This document shows, piece after piece, positions 1 through 12,400 of a stretch of 64,000 bases of DNA. How positions within the stretch are numbered: position 1 is the stretch's first letter; every line of letters begins with the position of its first letter. Made by a program: the position numbers and the translations under genes. Under the pieces are notes generated by a model. That model was given only the letters and a program-made list of their open reading frames with translations. It made no database searches and was not told the origin of the DNA. The stretch comes from Prototheca cutis (Eukaryota; Chlorophyta; Trebouxiophyceae; Chlorellales; Chlorellaceae). The stretch is taken from positions 155,472-219,471 of the forward strand of contig BCIH01000011.1 of NCBI GenBank assembly GCA_002897115.2, given 5' to 3'.

Positions 1-164
1 TTTTGGAGGACGTGCTGGGAAGGGTGGTCCAACAGAAATGCGGTGGGTGGTGGACAGAGAAACACCGGCGCTGCCAGGCCATGCGCCGGGCAACATCACT
101 GGTTCCACCAGCGCCCGAGGCCGCCAAAAAGGGCCAAGCACCAGTTGAAGCCCTGTGGACGCAC

Positions 165-1361
165 CTGCTTTGTGAGCTCGCGCAGGCCTTCCAGGAAACC
201 TGGCAGCGGCTCAATGTACCCCGCGTTGCCGACGACGGGTTCCAGGATGATGCCCGCAATCTCACCCTTGTTTGCCCGGAAGAGCTCCCTGACCGCGTCC
301 AAGTCATTGTAGGGTGCTGCGTGCATAGGGACAGGAATGCATAACGCTACGGGCCCAGAACTGACGGCAAGCAGCGAAGCATGGCAGTCTGGCAAACAAA
401 CCGGCGGGGTCCGTGCTGCTCGGTCTGGCCCCCCAAACAAACCTATCGAGACAGGACAGTGCCCTGCCGCCACCACACACACCCCCGCCCACCCCNGCCA
501 CCACCCCCGGGTACCTGTCAGCGTTGCAGCGGCAGTGCTGGGCAGCACGCCCGGCGAGTCCGCCAGGCCCAGGGTCATGACCCCAGACCCCGCTTGGACA
601 AGGAACTGGTCCGCATGGCCGTGATAGCACCCCGAAAACTTGACCACCTTCTCCCGCCCCGTGAAGGCGCGCATGAGCCGGACCACGGACAGGCAGGCTT
701 CGGTACCAGAGTTCACGAACCGCACCATCTCCACGGAGGGCACACGGTCCACGACCATGTGCGCCAGTGTATTCTCCAGCACGCAGGGCGCGCCGAACGA
801 GGTCCCCTTGTCCAGCTGCTTATGCAGCGCGGCGGTGACNTCATCGTGTGTGGCACCCACAATGGCGGGGCCCCAGCTGCCCACATAGTCAATGTACTTG
901 TTCCCATCGACGTCCCAGCAGTAGGCCCCCTGCAGTCAGACAAGTGGGCAGTCTTCACACAAGGGACCACCTGCCTTTCGAAGCGGCGGGCTGGGGCCTG
1001 CAGCCACGAGCACCAGGGGCCCTTCGGGCGGTGCGAACCCGCAGAAACCCCCAATCTGCAGCCCCACAGCTCATCCATCACCTTGACACGGTCAAACACA
1101 ATTGGGTCACCGCCCACGGACTTGAAAGCCCTGACAGGCGAGTTCACGCCGCCCGGGATCACTTTCTTGGCGTCCTCAAAGATCTGGGGGTGGGGGAGGG
1201 AAGGACAGTGAGTGACAGCGCACACCGGCAGGCCTCTGCGGATGGAAGGCTGGCGCATGGCAGGAACTCGCCTCTCGGGACTGTTTTGTGTTCAGAGGCT
1301 TCGCGGTAGGAGCGGCAGCGGCCCGGGCCACCACCCCGGACCTGGCCTTGAAAGGCACCAT
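165..1361 (-). CDS. GSA: Glutamate-1-semialdehyde 2,1-aminomutase, plastid (3' end beyond window)
   Basis: Converts glutamate-1-semialdehyde to 5-aminolevulinate, the plastid entry step of chlorophyll and haem synthesis; a PLP enzyme of aminotransferase class III. Exons on the minus strand are 1361-1272, 1183-1082, 929-515 and 316-165; the gene continues past position 1. Residues 1-30 (starting [14 protein letters not shown]) look like a plastid transit peptide. Then come family blocks [60 protein letters not shown] and [14 protein letters not shown]. The PLP-binding lysine lies in the missing C-terminal part. Intron 1 uses a GC donor (GCGAGT). Start ATG 1361 was chosen for the transit-like sequence; an in-frame ATG at 1415 is possible. 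One ambiguous base lies in exon 3 (840). The gene is divergent from the next one across 293 bp. Confidence 0.93.
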
Positions 1362-1654
1362 TCGGTGGCTCGTCCGGCATTGGCCGGAAACAAGATTTGA
1401 ACAGGCAAGCGACATAGTTATGTGAAAAAATTAGCTTAATACATAACAGTTGACGATTTGCATGCTGCCTTTGTTTTGTTGTAGTCAAGCTTCCGAGTGC
1501 TGGGTTGGGGCCCGGGACGGGTGGACAATCCTCATGACGCTCCTCGGGTGCGGCCAGATGAAGTGCGCTTCACCCGGCTTCGCACAATGCGCTCGAGCCC
1601 ACCTTGTTTGCTCTTTTATTACCACATATGGACTTACTTTACAGTATTGGCGCA

Positions 1655-3435
1655 ATGAGAGGTGGACTTTGGCTCGTGATCGTCTGCGGTTTGCTGGTGG
1701 CTTGCCATGGCACCACCGGTACCTGCCACCGCAAATCCTTTCGCAAGTCGACGGCAAAGTTGATCAAAGAGATGCCGTTCTTGGGTTTGTTTAGGGATCT
1801 CCGCAATCAGACAGTTTTCGAGGGCTCAGACATCGTCCTCGTGCGAGGCCAGTACTACGTCGTTTTTGACAGGTGAGCCAGCGTTGGGGTCTGGCCCGGG
1901 CAGGGGGTCTGGCCCGGACAGGGGGTCTGGCCCGGGCGGGGGCACTGCAGGCAACCAGACAGCTCTGTCCGGCACCTGCTAGAATCCTTCATTTCTGGAC
2001 GCCTGTCGCAGCACACTGACTTGACATCTTCTCAGCGAGACATTGACGTGGTAATCTATGTTTTCCTGCTGCAGCTCCTACTCCATTGGGGTGTTGGATG
2101 ACCGTTTCCAGTTCCTGGACCCAGTGAACAAGCTCATCGGTGACAAGGGCATGAACGATTCTCAGTTTGAGGGGATAGCCTATGATCCAGCGAAGAACAC
2201 ATTCCATCTTATGCGAGAGGTGTGCCAGCTGGATGGTTGTCTTGATCTGGTGCGCATCAGTGCACCTTCCTGTGTCTGCCGACGGCTTACTCCATCGCAT
2301 CCAGGACTCTGTATTGGTTCTGAGTTCAGCCAGTGCGAATCCATCGTCTTGCAGGCTATTCTGCATGGTGATGAGTACCGACCATCCATCGTCACTGTCA
2401 AGGTGGATGAAGAAGAAGGCATCTACGACGTTGTCAGCAAGTGCCCGGTAGATTTTGCCTTGTCCCACGAGAACAAGGGATTTGAAGGCTTGATGCATGT
2501 TACCAACTCAAAAGGTGCGCTGCGCATGCTGCTGACCGATCGTAGAACCACGACCACACGTCATGATTCCAAAAGATAACGGGTCTGTGGAAGCCGGCGA
2601 GCACGCCAATTGACCGCCCTTGCAGGATCGTTCCTGTTTGGACTGTGCGAAGGAAATCATTGCTCCGGAGGAGCGAGAGGGAGAGACAGTGGACAGGGGC
2701 GCATCGTGGTCTTGGTCAACGATGATTCCGGAGAGAACGGCTGTGGGTGAGTTCTTGGCGACACAAAGTGGACGAAAGACGCCATCATGATTCTTATGAA
2801 GGCTTTGACGGAAGCTTGACGGGCTCCAATTCCAATTCCGCAGATGGAAACCACACACCGTGCTTAAGCTTCCTAAGTCAGCGGATTTTGTGGACTACTC
2901 CGGCATTGCCCTGGAGTACACTACTGGGCGCCTAGCCGTTCTTAGCCAGGAAAATTCGGCATTCTGGGTGAGCCAGAGCGGTCCATTATTGTTTACCGTC
3001 GCCTCAAACAATTTTTGACTCATCCTGTCTTGACTGCTCACTCTGCATATTTTTTTCTCGCCAGGTGGGCGACTTTGACGTCGAGACATTTGAGTTCACA
3101 TCAGATGGATTCGTTGTCAACTTGCCAAGAAATCATGACTGCGAGGTATGTTGGCTAAGACATGTGTTCGGCGATCGGTTGTGGAATGCAGTGCAATACA
3201 TGTGACTCCCACTCACATGCTGCGAGTGCGTCATCCCCACTCTGAGCAGATCGTTTACTGCAACGCCGAGGGAATCCAATGGATCGATCAATCCCGTGTC
3301 ATTGTCGTCAGTGACAAGGCCAAGTCCAAGCAGCCATTCATCTGCGATGAGAAGGACCAGAGTGTCCACATCTTCGCATTACCTCCCGCTAGAATAGCGC
3401 AGAGCCCACCGCGGAAGGACCTGCTGGCATTCTGA
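1655..3435 (+). CDS. Secreted or ER-luminal protein of unknown function, possibly a beta-propeller
   Basis: Seven exons join in frame: 1655-1872, 2075-2219, 2355-2514, 2626-2746, 2844-2967, 3065-3145 and 3250-3435, giving 344 residues. The N-terminus (MRGGLWLVIVCGLLVACHG) is a clear signal peptide and no further membrane segment is obvious. The rest has short beta-rich blocks with acidic turns, such as QFEGIAYDPAKNTFHL, HENKGFEGLMHV, LPKSADFVDYSGIALEY and CNAEGIQWID. That pattern recalls SdiA-regulated or phytase-like esterase propellers, but I cannot name a family with certainty. Every junction keeps the frame and protein-like sequence on both sides, so the gene looks intact. An upstream in-frame ATG at 1628 would add nine residues before the signal peptide. 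Confidence 0.8.
1886..1939. repeat. 18-bp minisatellite, three copies, in intron 1 of the secreted-protein gene
   Basis: Three head-to-tail copies of ggggtctggcccgggcag (1886-1903, 1904-1921, 1922-1939) differ by one base (second copy) and one base (third). The array sits right after the splice donor at 1873, and each unit is rich in G runs. Confidence 0.9.
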
Positions 3436-4086
3436 CACAACCCTGTATGTTTCCTGCTGCTCGGCAAGTCTCGGATATGTACAAAAACATGTGAGTATCG
3501 GCTGTTCGTCGATGATATTCTCGAACGCCTTAAAGGCTTTCACTNTCTGTTCTAGAGTTTTTGAGAGCACGGCTGTGTATGCTTTACAATATTGAGCAAG
3601 AAGCTTCAAATTCTCAGCGTCTTGCCTTTTGACCAAATGATGCACCACACAAGACCGTCGGGATAGGAAGACAACTCTCGCCCGAGGCGCCGTAGTTGGC
3701 GATGACAAAGAAAAGCCAGGAAGGGATCCTGCAAGTTGTCCTGAGAAGCGGGGCGTTAGGTGGGGGCAATGCTTGCGCAATTTCTCTCTTAATCTCACCC
3801 ATAAACTGAGACAGTTCAGTTGCATATGCTTGCAGTCGTGTAAAGCACCTTATATTTACTGTCATTCCAGTTGATCATCGATACTCGATGCATATGTCCA
3901 TGCGCATTGAAGACTGGAGCTAATAATGTTCACCGATTTGCCGCTGTGATCTTCATCCTGTCCAGCTCCTGCTTTTTATCTGGGTATTTTGTTTCTGAGA
4001 AGAGCTAAGTCAACAAGTGTTCGTTCCGACTGAATGGAATGTCTCTTGAGCATGCTTACTGCGGCACCCGTGTGTCTTATCAGGGT

Positions 4087-4245
4087 CCACTGAAAACCGA
4101 AGCCACTCGGGTGGTACGGTATCAATCTCCTGGGCACAAGGTACTTTGGTCTCTGATGTTGATAGTCTCCCTTTCTGGTCGTTGTCTTGCCTCGCAAGGT
4201 ATCTCCGGTTTGGCCTTGCGGAATGGTTGTTTTCCAAAGGAACTC
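4087..4245 (+). repeat. Diverged direct repeat, copy A (coding-like)
   Basis: Aligns by eye with 5918-6075 over about 150 bp at roughly 70% identity and in the same frame. Copy A reads PLKTEATRVVRYQSPGHKV. A weaker third copy begins at 3904 with ALKTGANNVHRF. Confidence 0.5.
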
Positions 4246-5917
4246 ATGTGGCCAACAGTCAGCCACCCAGACCCCATTAGTGTTTATGAACGAAGAGCTC
4301 TAACAATTCCCGAAAAAAAGTGCTTTGTACCTCAAGCCTGCTTCTTATCCCAAAGTGCCTTGTGATAGCCTTCTGCCTCTCCAACGGGCATAACCAATAC
4401 CACTTCAACCGTAATGCCAANACGTAAATAGATATGTGAAGCAAGAAGGTGCCGTGGAGTATGACGCAATGGGCAGAACTGTCACGCACGTCATGCAAGG
4501 ACATGCTGCAAAAATGTGCGATATCGCCTTCAGAACGATGCCTCAGACTTCTAGGACAGAATGTGCGATCGTTCAGTGAAATAAGGTGTGTGTACACACA
4601 AAAATCGGCACAGCACTGCCGATGGTCAATGATGCTCCAGCAAGCAAGTCTGATTAGTGCAGTAGGCTAACCTTGCGACCGGGAGGTACCAATGCCACGT
4701 ATCTCGACAGCATGGTCTCATTTGATATCGCGGCCACTGAAAGGCACGGTGCTGATTACCATGGTGCCGTTTGATTCCCGGAGTACAAATTCGGCGATCG
4801 CACAAACAAACATCTGCAGATGCAAGCGTTTGTGCGTGTTTTGCCTTTTTTGCGCATGTTCCATTGCACCCTTGGACATGCTCGGAGGGACGTTCTGGCG
4901 GGTAAAGGTAGGCCAGCTACAGTAACAATCATCTAATACTATCTCAGCCTGGGAATCTCATTGTCTGCGTGTGCCAAAAATTCCGTCTCCTTCAGGAATC
5001 CGGAGTTCTCTGACGTCCATGCAGGGAGTAAGCGCGCCTGGTGTATGCGGAATTGAAGGCCCCGGTACCGATTGCCTATGCTCCTGTTGAAGACCCTGAA
5101 GCAACAGAGCAAGCACATTATTCTTTACAATCAATTGCGAAGTTCATCTGTGTCGGCTACATAAGCATACAGCCGATTCCACCGCTGCATTCCAGATCCA
5201 CTGACCGCACGCACATCCATAGGACATTCCTTTTCATCATATGGGGCACGAACCTGAGTAGAAGACTTGTATTTCGACGTGAGCACTCAAATGACCGCGC
5301 CACCAGACCATTCGGTAGATTTGACATCTAGCTTGGTTCAACACTGCCAGCAACCAGTCAATTGAGAGAACCCGGAATGCTGTGTTTTCCATGTACATGA
5401 GCAGTAGTAAACAAGTCTTTCAGAAAGCGAATCCTCTGCCATCACCAAGGATGACATAGGACTGGATCATTTCTTGATCCGAACAATGTCGTGTCATGCA
5501 ATTGAAAGTGCAAACTTGCTTTCCTGGCGTTTCATCACAATATGCTATGTCTTCAATAGAGAGCTGATTTGGGATGTGGGATAAATCAACAGCCTTCCTG
5601 GTAGGCTATCTGAATCGGCGCATCTTACATGTCAGTGCTGATAAGATAGAATACCATTAATCCCAGGATCTAGTACGTCCTCGTGGACTCCAGCGGATCT
5701 TGTGGTGCGCTGACCAACTTTTAGTTGCCCTATTCATATTCATCTGAGATAGAAACTTGACTAGTCTCGTCTGAGAAATCGGGCTGTTTCATGCCACCCA
5801 ACTCCGTGAGATGTCCTCGCAAGGAGCACTAAAAGCTTGATGTGCTCGTAGCTCTAGTCCTTTGTAGGCAATTCGGGGAAGACGTGTACGTCTAGTACTG
5901 GAAACACAATGGCTATG

Positions 5918-6075
5918 GGACTGAAGACCTTAGCCACTCAGATGGTATAATAACCCTCTCCTGGGCCCATCGTGCATGGACTCTGATGATGACTCGTTCC
6001 TCTTACTGGCTGTTCTCTCAACTACCAAGATGTCCCGGTTTTGTTTTCTGGACTTGCCTTCAAGGCAACTGTTCA
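5918..6075 (+). pseudogene. Diverged direct repeat, copy B, with in-frame stops
   Basis: Second copy of the 4087-4245 unit, 1.8 kb downstream in the same orientation. It reads GLKTLATQMV followed by two stop codons, then PSPG in the same register as copy A. The stops show that this copy no longer codes. The ancestral gene is not identified. Confidence 0.45.
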
Positions 6076-7578
6076 ACCGGTACTCAGGTTATAGGACACC
6101 CACCTTTTTGCAATGGAGAGCGCACGAGAGCATCAGGACAAAGGATAACACCAAAGCCTTCTGACGCATCGCACCTCTGATCTATTACCGCTTCCCGTAT
6201 CTTTATGTGGAACGAGTGATTCACAAGAAGACCTCCGTATCTTTTCCCTCTATAGCCCTAGAAAGCATTTGGTGTAATGAGGAGAGCTGTAGTGAGGGAA
6301 ATGCAGTCAGGTTCATCACAACTGCCACAGATGTCGAGACACCGATAAGCTGTTAGATGGTTCATTGAGTTCAGATGAGTGCTTCAAAAGCGTTATGATT
6401 GACGGTTAGTATTCTTTGAGCTGAGGTTGACAGCACTTCCCGCACGTTGATGTGAGATTCATGTCAACTTTTAAACTGCAACAGAAATCCGGCACTGTTA
6501 AACGGCTGGTGTTTTCATTTTTGCACTTGGTCCCACCTCTGCTTCATTGCAATTCCTTGCGCGGTCGGCTGCGAATATGCGGGCTACTTTCCTCTTGCCG
6601 TTCTGCGAAACGTTTGGCCATAGATGGCAAGGAAGTATGCTGCCCATGTCTTGGTCTAGGATAGGGCGAGACATAATCTTGCCTGCAGACATCATGCGAG
6701 ATAGATGTGCTGGCCGATAAGATGACGTTGACAGAATGTGAGGAAACAATGCACTGGTTGTGGTATGCGCATGTCTGGGAATCGATACTCCAATGACCGA
6801 CATATATGACTCTATTTTGAGCAGTTGAGGTGATATCCACAAGGATTGGGATTGCATCTTTTCCCTTTGCAAGCGCAACTTTGAAACTCTGACCTTCAAC
6901 CAGAATACGTATGCAACGATTCCACGTCGCCTCGACAATGGATCGCACCAATCGCGCGTCTCTGCCGCTCATAGGGACATCAGTGAGATCCTGAAGACCA
7001 GATATTGTCCAGCTTGACTTCATTCTGAATAGTTCCCTGACACCTGCTTTTGTTGGACAGTGTACTGCCTGGACGAATGGTGTGCTACATTTCCATATAT
7101 GTACCCTTCTCCATCCTTTTTTTTTGTTGGACGCGGACATGGCTCAATGCCAGTCCCCAGATGCATCCTGGACTATGGCAATTTTATCGAGGCGAAGCGG
7201 GGCAGCCTGATGGGCACAAATCATTCTATGGCATTGCAACTGTTGATCTTTCAGTTTGAGGTGACTCATGCAAGCACCATGTGCACGTCTTTCTTATGAT
7301 CAAAAGGATTTCCGGCGGAGTCCATGTTGTTTGGAGTTGGAGCCCCATCTCTATAGCATTTGCCTTGCTTGTGAGCAAAAACAGCCGCGTCAAGAATACC
7401 GATGTGGGCGTACCATTGTTGAGGTGGCCACTCATTTGTTGCCCTGCACTGTTCACAGGCACTCCTCATGCTCTGCTCTCTGTGCCAGCCTCTCTAAAAT
7501 CTTCAAGGTATGTTCATGGCACTGGTGTCAGCCCCAGGGATGGATCGGGGAACAACCATTTTTCTCTAGATTTTGGAA

Positions 7579-9019
7579 TCACGCCTCCGCCGCCCGCCGG
7601 GCTCCATCCACAGTGTTGCGGAGAAGCATTGCAATCGTCATAGGCCCCACGCCCCCCGGAACAGGGGTGATCTTGGACGCCTTGGTCTTCGCCTCGTCAA
7701 ACTTCACGTCGCCCACAAGCCGGTACCCACGTTTGGCGCTTGGATCCTGTGGTAAGAAGACGTCTCATAACGCCTTAGATTAATTTTAGACCACCTCTTG
7801 CATATTCTGGGTCAGAATCCCCCCACCCCAAACATCTCCCCCCCACACACACAGCCGCACAGGACAAACGGCCGGCACTCACATTCACCGTGTTGATGCC
7901 CACATCAATGACTACCGCGCCGGGCTTTATCCAGTCGCCAGTGATCATCTCTGCCCTGCCACAAGCAGCAATGACAATGTCTGCCTCGGCACAGAGCTGC
8001 TGGGCGTCAGGAGTCCGGGAGTGGATGACGGTGACCGTCGCATCCTCCTGCTGCAGCAGCAGCGCCGCTGGCAGGCCCACGATGTTGCTCCGGCCGACCA
8101 CTGCTGCACGTTTGCCTGCCAGCGTCACTCCAGAGCGCTTCAGGAGCTCCAGGCAGCCCTTGGGAGTGCAGGAGACGTACATCGGGGACCGGCCGCGCAT
8201 GGCCAGTTCACCAATGTTGTTGGGGTGGAAGCCTGTACGCGGCGTGGTTGCATATCGCAGTTGGCAGGAATGCCCCTTGCCCATGGCATCCGGCACTTGC
8301 ACCATGGCCACAGCCCCAGCACCACACTCTCAGCATCTCACCATCCACATCCTTCTCAAGGGAGATGGCATCCAGCACCCGCTGCTCATCGATGTGCTTG
8401 GGCAGCGGCAGCTGCACCAGGATCCCATGCACTGCCGGGTCCGCGTTGAATTTGGCCACGACCTGCATGTAGGTTGCACAGGGTACACCTCAGGGTGGTC
8501 ATTGACAGGAAACATCAGACACGATATGCGTGCCCTTCCTCAGGTCCAGGCACTCACGTCAAGCACTTGCTCTTCCGTCGCGTCCTCGGGCAGGTCCACG
8601 CCAAAGGACGTGATGCCAACCTCCTCGCACGCCTTCTTCTTGCTGCGCACGTAGGTCTGCGAGTCCTTCCGCTCGCCCACCAGCACCACTGCCAAGCCTG
8701 GGGTCTGCGGGGTTGCAAGGGTGACAATGGGGATTGGGTGCTGATTGTATCGAAGATGCCTGGGATTGCCCAGGTCACCTCACCCTCCAACCCTTCCGAT
8801 GTCCCGTTGGCACGGGGCTTACGAGGTTGTACTTTTGCTGAAGCTCCTTCACCTCAGCCTTGAGTTCCTCGCGGATGGTCTCGGCAATCTTCTTGCCATC
8901 GATGATTTCTGCAACGGTGTGGAGCGCAGGACGGGACCTGTGACTTGGAGGTGTACAATTTCAAGCCGTCGCCATACATCGCACACATTTCGAGCAGGTC
9001 AAATCGTACCGCCAGCCAT
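7579..9019 (-). CDS. FOLD: Methylenetetrahydrofolate dehydrogenase / methenyl-THF cyclohydrolase (FolD type)
   Basis: Bifunctional one-carbon enzyme interconverting 5,10-methylene-THF and 10-formyl-THF. Exons are 9019-9010, 8908-8823, 8704-8558, 8462-8342, 8232-7883 and 7746-7579, giving 293 residues, the usual FolD length. Visible family blocks include [17 protein letters not shown] (with the catalytic lysine of the YxxxK motif), [12 protein letters not shown], the DG(F)HP junction, [18 protein letters not shown] (NADP-binding region) and [15 protein letters not shown]. The first exon is only 10 nt (ATGGCTGGCG): this frame gives [18 protein letters not shown], the expected FolD start, and no other ATG nearby joins in frame. 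No strong transit peptide is seen, so a cytosolic form is likely. Confidence 0.93.
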
Positions 9020-9460
9020 CGGGGCAGACTTGCTCTGCACGGCTGGGATTGCCCTGGCGAGTGGGCGACGAAGCGCGACTCGAGGACGGGGCACCCCAAA
9101 GTGCGCGCTGGCCTGACGGCGCTGCGTGTGGGGCTTCTGCAGGACAGAAGGCTGAGCAGCCCAGGCCAGGGAGGACATTATGCCCTAGAGGCTGGAAGAT
9201 TGACGTGGCAATAGCCTGTCGTCAGCTGGGGATCCGGGCTTTACGAGGCCTCTGGGAATCATTTTCGTGTCAAGGCGCGCGCCAGGCTAAAGGTCCCCGT
9301 CGGGACGAGGGAGGAAGAATTGGACCATTTTAGATCGGCCTTTTTCGAAACAGACGTCGGAGGCAGTCGTACACAAATCAGTTATGACGACTTTGTTTAC
9401 TGAAATGGCGAACGATAAGGAGGTCGACTGAGCTCGGAGTTTTTGCTGCTGTTCGAAACC
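9020..9460. promoter_or_regulatory. Divergent intergenic region between the FolD gene and ELP3
   Basis: A 441-bp gap with both start codons facing outwards, so it probably carries both promoters. No gene, RNA gene or clear element is seen. Confidence 0.4.
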
Positions 9461-12400
9461 ATGGTTGCAGCAGTGGAGTGGCGGGCAGGTGGGGCCCCAG
9501 CCATGAGGAACAAGAAGGGAAATGTCGTCCTGGACCCCGCAGAGGTACATAATATGAGAAATGGTGTATAGGGAGGTGGCCATGGATGTTATTGCAGAGC
9601 CTGCCGGTCGGTGCTGGGAAGGCGTGCCCGAACAGCGCATGACCTGTTGCCCTCATGTCAGGCCCGGCTGCGGGCCATCTCGGAGATTGTGGCGCAGCTG
9701 GTGGTGGGCGTGAACACCGGCAAGGACGTGGACCTGAACCAGATCAAGAGGCAGGTATCCACCAAGTTCTCGCTGGCCCGCGCCCCAAAGCTGGTGGAGA
9801 TCATTGCCGCGCTCCCGGAAGAGCACAAGGCTTCCCTGCTGCCCAAGTGCGCAGTGATGGGGTGTGGCAGTGTGTGTGCGCGCGCGAAATGGGAAAGCTG
9901 GGATTGCATTGTCTGCATGCTTCACAGGGCGCTCCCCGTGCTGGCGACGGCAACGTCGGCCCGCTTTAGTCTGCTCAAACATCCCAAGCATTGCCACTTA
10001 CTCGCATCACAAACACTCAGGCTGCGGGCCAAACCAGTGCGTACGGCCTCGGGCATCGCTGTGGTGGCGGTGATGAGCAAGCCCCACCGCTGTCCGCACA
10101 TTGCCACCACTGGCAACATCTGCGTCTACTGCCCCGGCGGCCCCGACTCGGACTTTGAGTACTCCACGCAGTCGTACACGGGGTACGAGCCGACTTCAAT
10201 GCGCGCCATCCGAGCGAGGTACAACCCCTATGTCCAGGCCCGTTCACGCGTGGACCAGCTTCGACGCCTTGGCCACAGCCTGGACAAGGTGCGGCGGGTG
10301 GGGGGGTCCAGAGTGCAAGGCTGCTTCGTACTCGGATGCAGTCCTCATGGCGACCCAAGGCATCTGAGATGCTGCCTGCCCGTTGATGGCGTCGCACTAT
10401 CCCTCGCTGCCGCACAGAGCTCACAGCGACAGCAACGCTCCCCAAACCTCCCACCAACCCGATCTCAACAAACAGACATCCCGCCGCCATCGCAGGTGGA
10501 GTTCATCCTCATGGGCGGCACCTTCATGTCGCTGCCTGCCGATTACCGGGACTACTTTGTCCGTAACCTGCACGATGCACTCTCTGGCCACTCCAGCAGC
10601 TCTGTCGCAGAAGCCGTCCGGTATGCAGCGGCAATGGGAGTTTGGGGAGACTGGATGCTCATGTGTGGGTGGATGGAGTTGACTAGAGTGCTCTGTGCAG
10701 CACGCATTGCCAGCCAGGGAGGACAAGCATTTTGCAGATTGATCGACCAGAGGTCCTTAACCTGTACCACCCCGAGTGCACCTGAATCTGGTGCAGGTAT
10801 AGTGAGCAGAGCAAGACGCGGTGCATCGGCATGACAATTGAGACGCGGCCAGACTACTGTCTGACGCCGCACCTGACGGCCATGCTGAGCTACGGCTGCA
10901 CGCGGCTGGAGATTGGACTGCAATCGACGTACGAGGACGTCGCGCGGGACACCAACCGCGGCCACACCGTGGCCGCCGTGGGCGAGTGCTTCCAGCTGGC
11001 CAAGGACGCCGGCTTCAAGGTGAGTCCAGGTGATCAGGGGCTGGGCACGGAAGCATGGTGCGTGCTGATTGCACCGGCGCGAGTGCTTGTCAGAGCAGCG
11101 ATGCGAGGATTGGGTCGGGCAGAGCCTGCCATGGCGAGCATTGCTCGGGGTGCCGGAACGCGCAGCCGCCACCGAGCCTGCTTGTCACCTTTGGAACAGC
11201 AGCACAATCGGCCCTTTCCCCTGAGCGGCCGCCACGCAGGTGGTTGCACACATGATGCCCGACTTGCCCAACGTGGGCTGGGAACGTGACATCGAATCCT
11301 TCCGCGAATATTTTGAGAATCCGGCGTTCCGATCGGACGGGCTCAAACTCTACCCCACCCTCGTCATCCGTGGCACTGGCCTGTACGAGCTGTGGAAGCA
11401 GGGTCTGTACCAGAATTACGCGCCCGAGAGGGTAGGGAGGGATTGCATGGCCGGGCGACAAGGGAGGAATTTGGATGTCGCTTGCACACTGGCTGGTCAT
11501 CCGATTGGGCGCTGCGACGCCAGGTGCCTTGTCGACAGTCGATGCAGTAGCACGTCCTGCATTGCAAATTGACGCCACTGTGCTACACGAGATGGGTAGA
11601 GATCTACCCCTCCTCGTTCATGCACATGCCCCGAACCCTTTCCTGCCACCACTACCGTCACAGCTGGTGGACCTGGTTGCCTTGATTCTGGACATGGTGC
11701 CGCCTTGGGTCCGCATCTATCGCATCCAGCGTGACATTCCCATGCCGCTGGTGTCCTCGGGCGTGGAGAAGGGCAATCTGCGCGAGTTGGCACTGGCCCG
11801 CAGCGCGGAGCTCAGCCTCAAGTGCCGCGACGTGCGCACGCGCGAGGTGGGCATCCAGGACATCCACAACAAGGTGCAGCTATCTTTTGTTTCGGGCGAC
11901 GCTTTTATCTTTGTTTGGGGGCATGGGGAAATGGAAGAAATGGAGAGACCCTGCCGCATGTGTGTGCACGCTGCGGGTGAGGGAAACAGGAGAGACTCCC
12001 AGGCTGGGTGTGGCATAGTCGTCTGCACTCACAACACATCTGATGTCAATCCTTTTCCTGTTCAGGTCCGGGCAGAGGAGGTGGAGCTGGTTCGGCGTGA
12101 CTATGCTGCCAATGGCGGCTGGGAGACATTCCTGTCCTACGAGGACCCAGCCCAGGACCTGCTCATCGGACTGCTGCGCCTGCGCAAGGTCTGTTGGCAT
12201 TGCTGCTGTTTCTGGGTGGGGTGTTTGTGCTGGGATCTGATTGCGATGCAAGAACACTGAAACTCCAGGAAACTGCAAACCATCAAAGTATTTCCCCGAA
12301 CCTTCCCCTCCAGGTGTCGGGTGCAGAGCGCCAGCCTGAGCTGCGCGGGAGGTGCTCAGTGGTGCGGGAGCTCCACGTCTATGGCACGGCCGTGGCCGTG

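Larger units (their letters stand above)
3436..7578. other. Lower-GC gene-poor island with coding-like fragments
   Basis: This 4.1-kb gap lies between the 3' ends of two convergent genes. Base composition is visibly lower in GC than the flanks (about 40-50% by eye in many lines). No intact gene could be assembled. It holds short reading frames that look protein-like but are interrupted: 3904-4008 (plus, ends in a membrane-helix-like stretch), 4436-4579 (plus, contains YDAMGRTVTHVMQGHAAKMC), 4685-4774 (plus, contains TYLDSMVSFDIAATERHGAD) and 3630-3496 (minus, contains LKLLAQYCKAYTAVLSKTLE). The longest minus-strand frame (6544-7140) has no recognisable domain. Single ambiguous bases lie at 3545 and 4421. 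Decayed duplicated genes or a degraded mobile element fit best. Confidence 0.6.

Noticed and set aside
6544..7140. 198-codon minus-strand frame in the low-GC island as a gene
   Set aside because: No recognisable domain, no in-frame partner exons and overlap with other equally plausible short frames; kept only as part of the island description.
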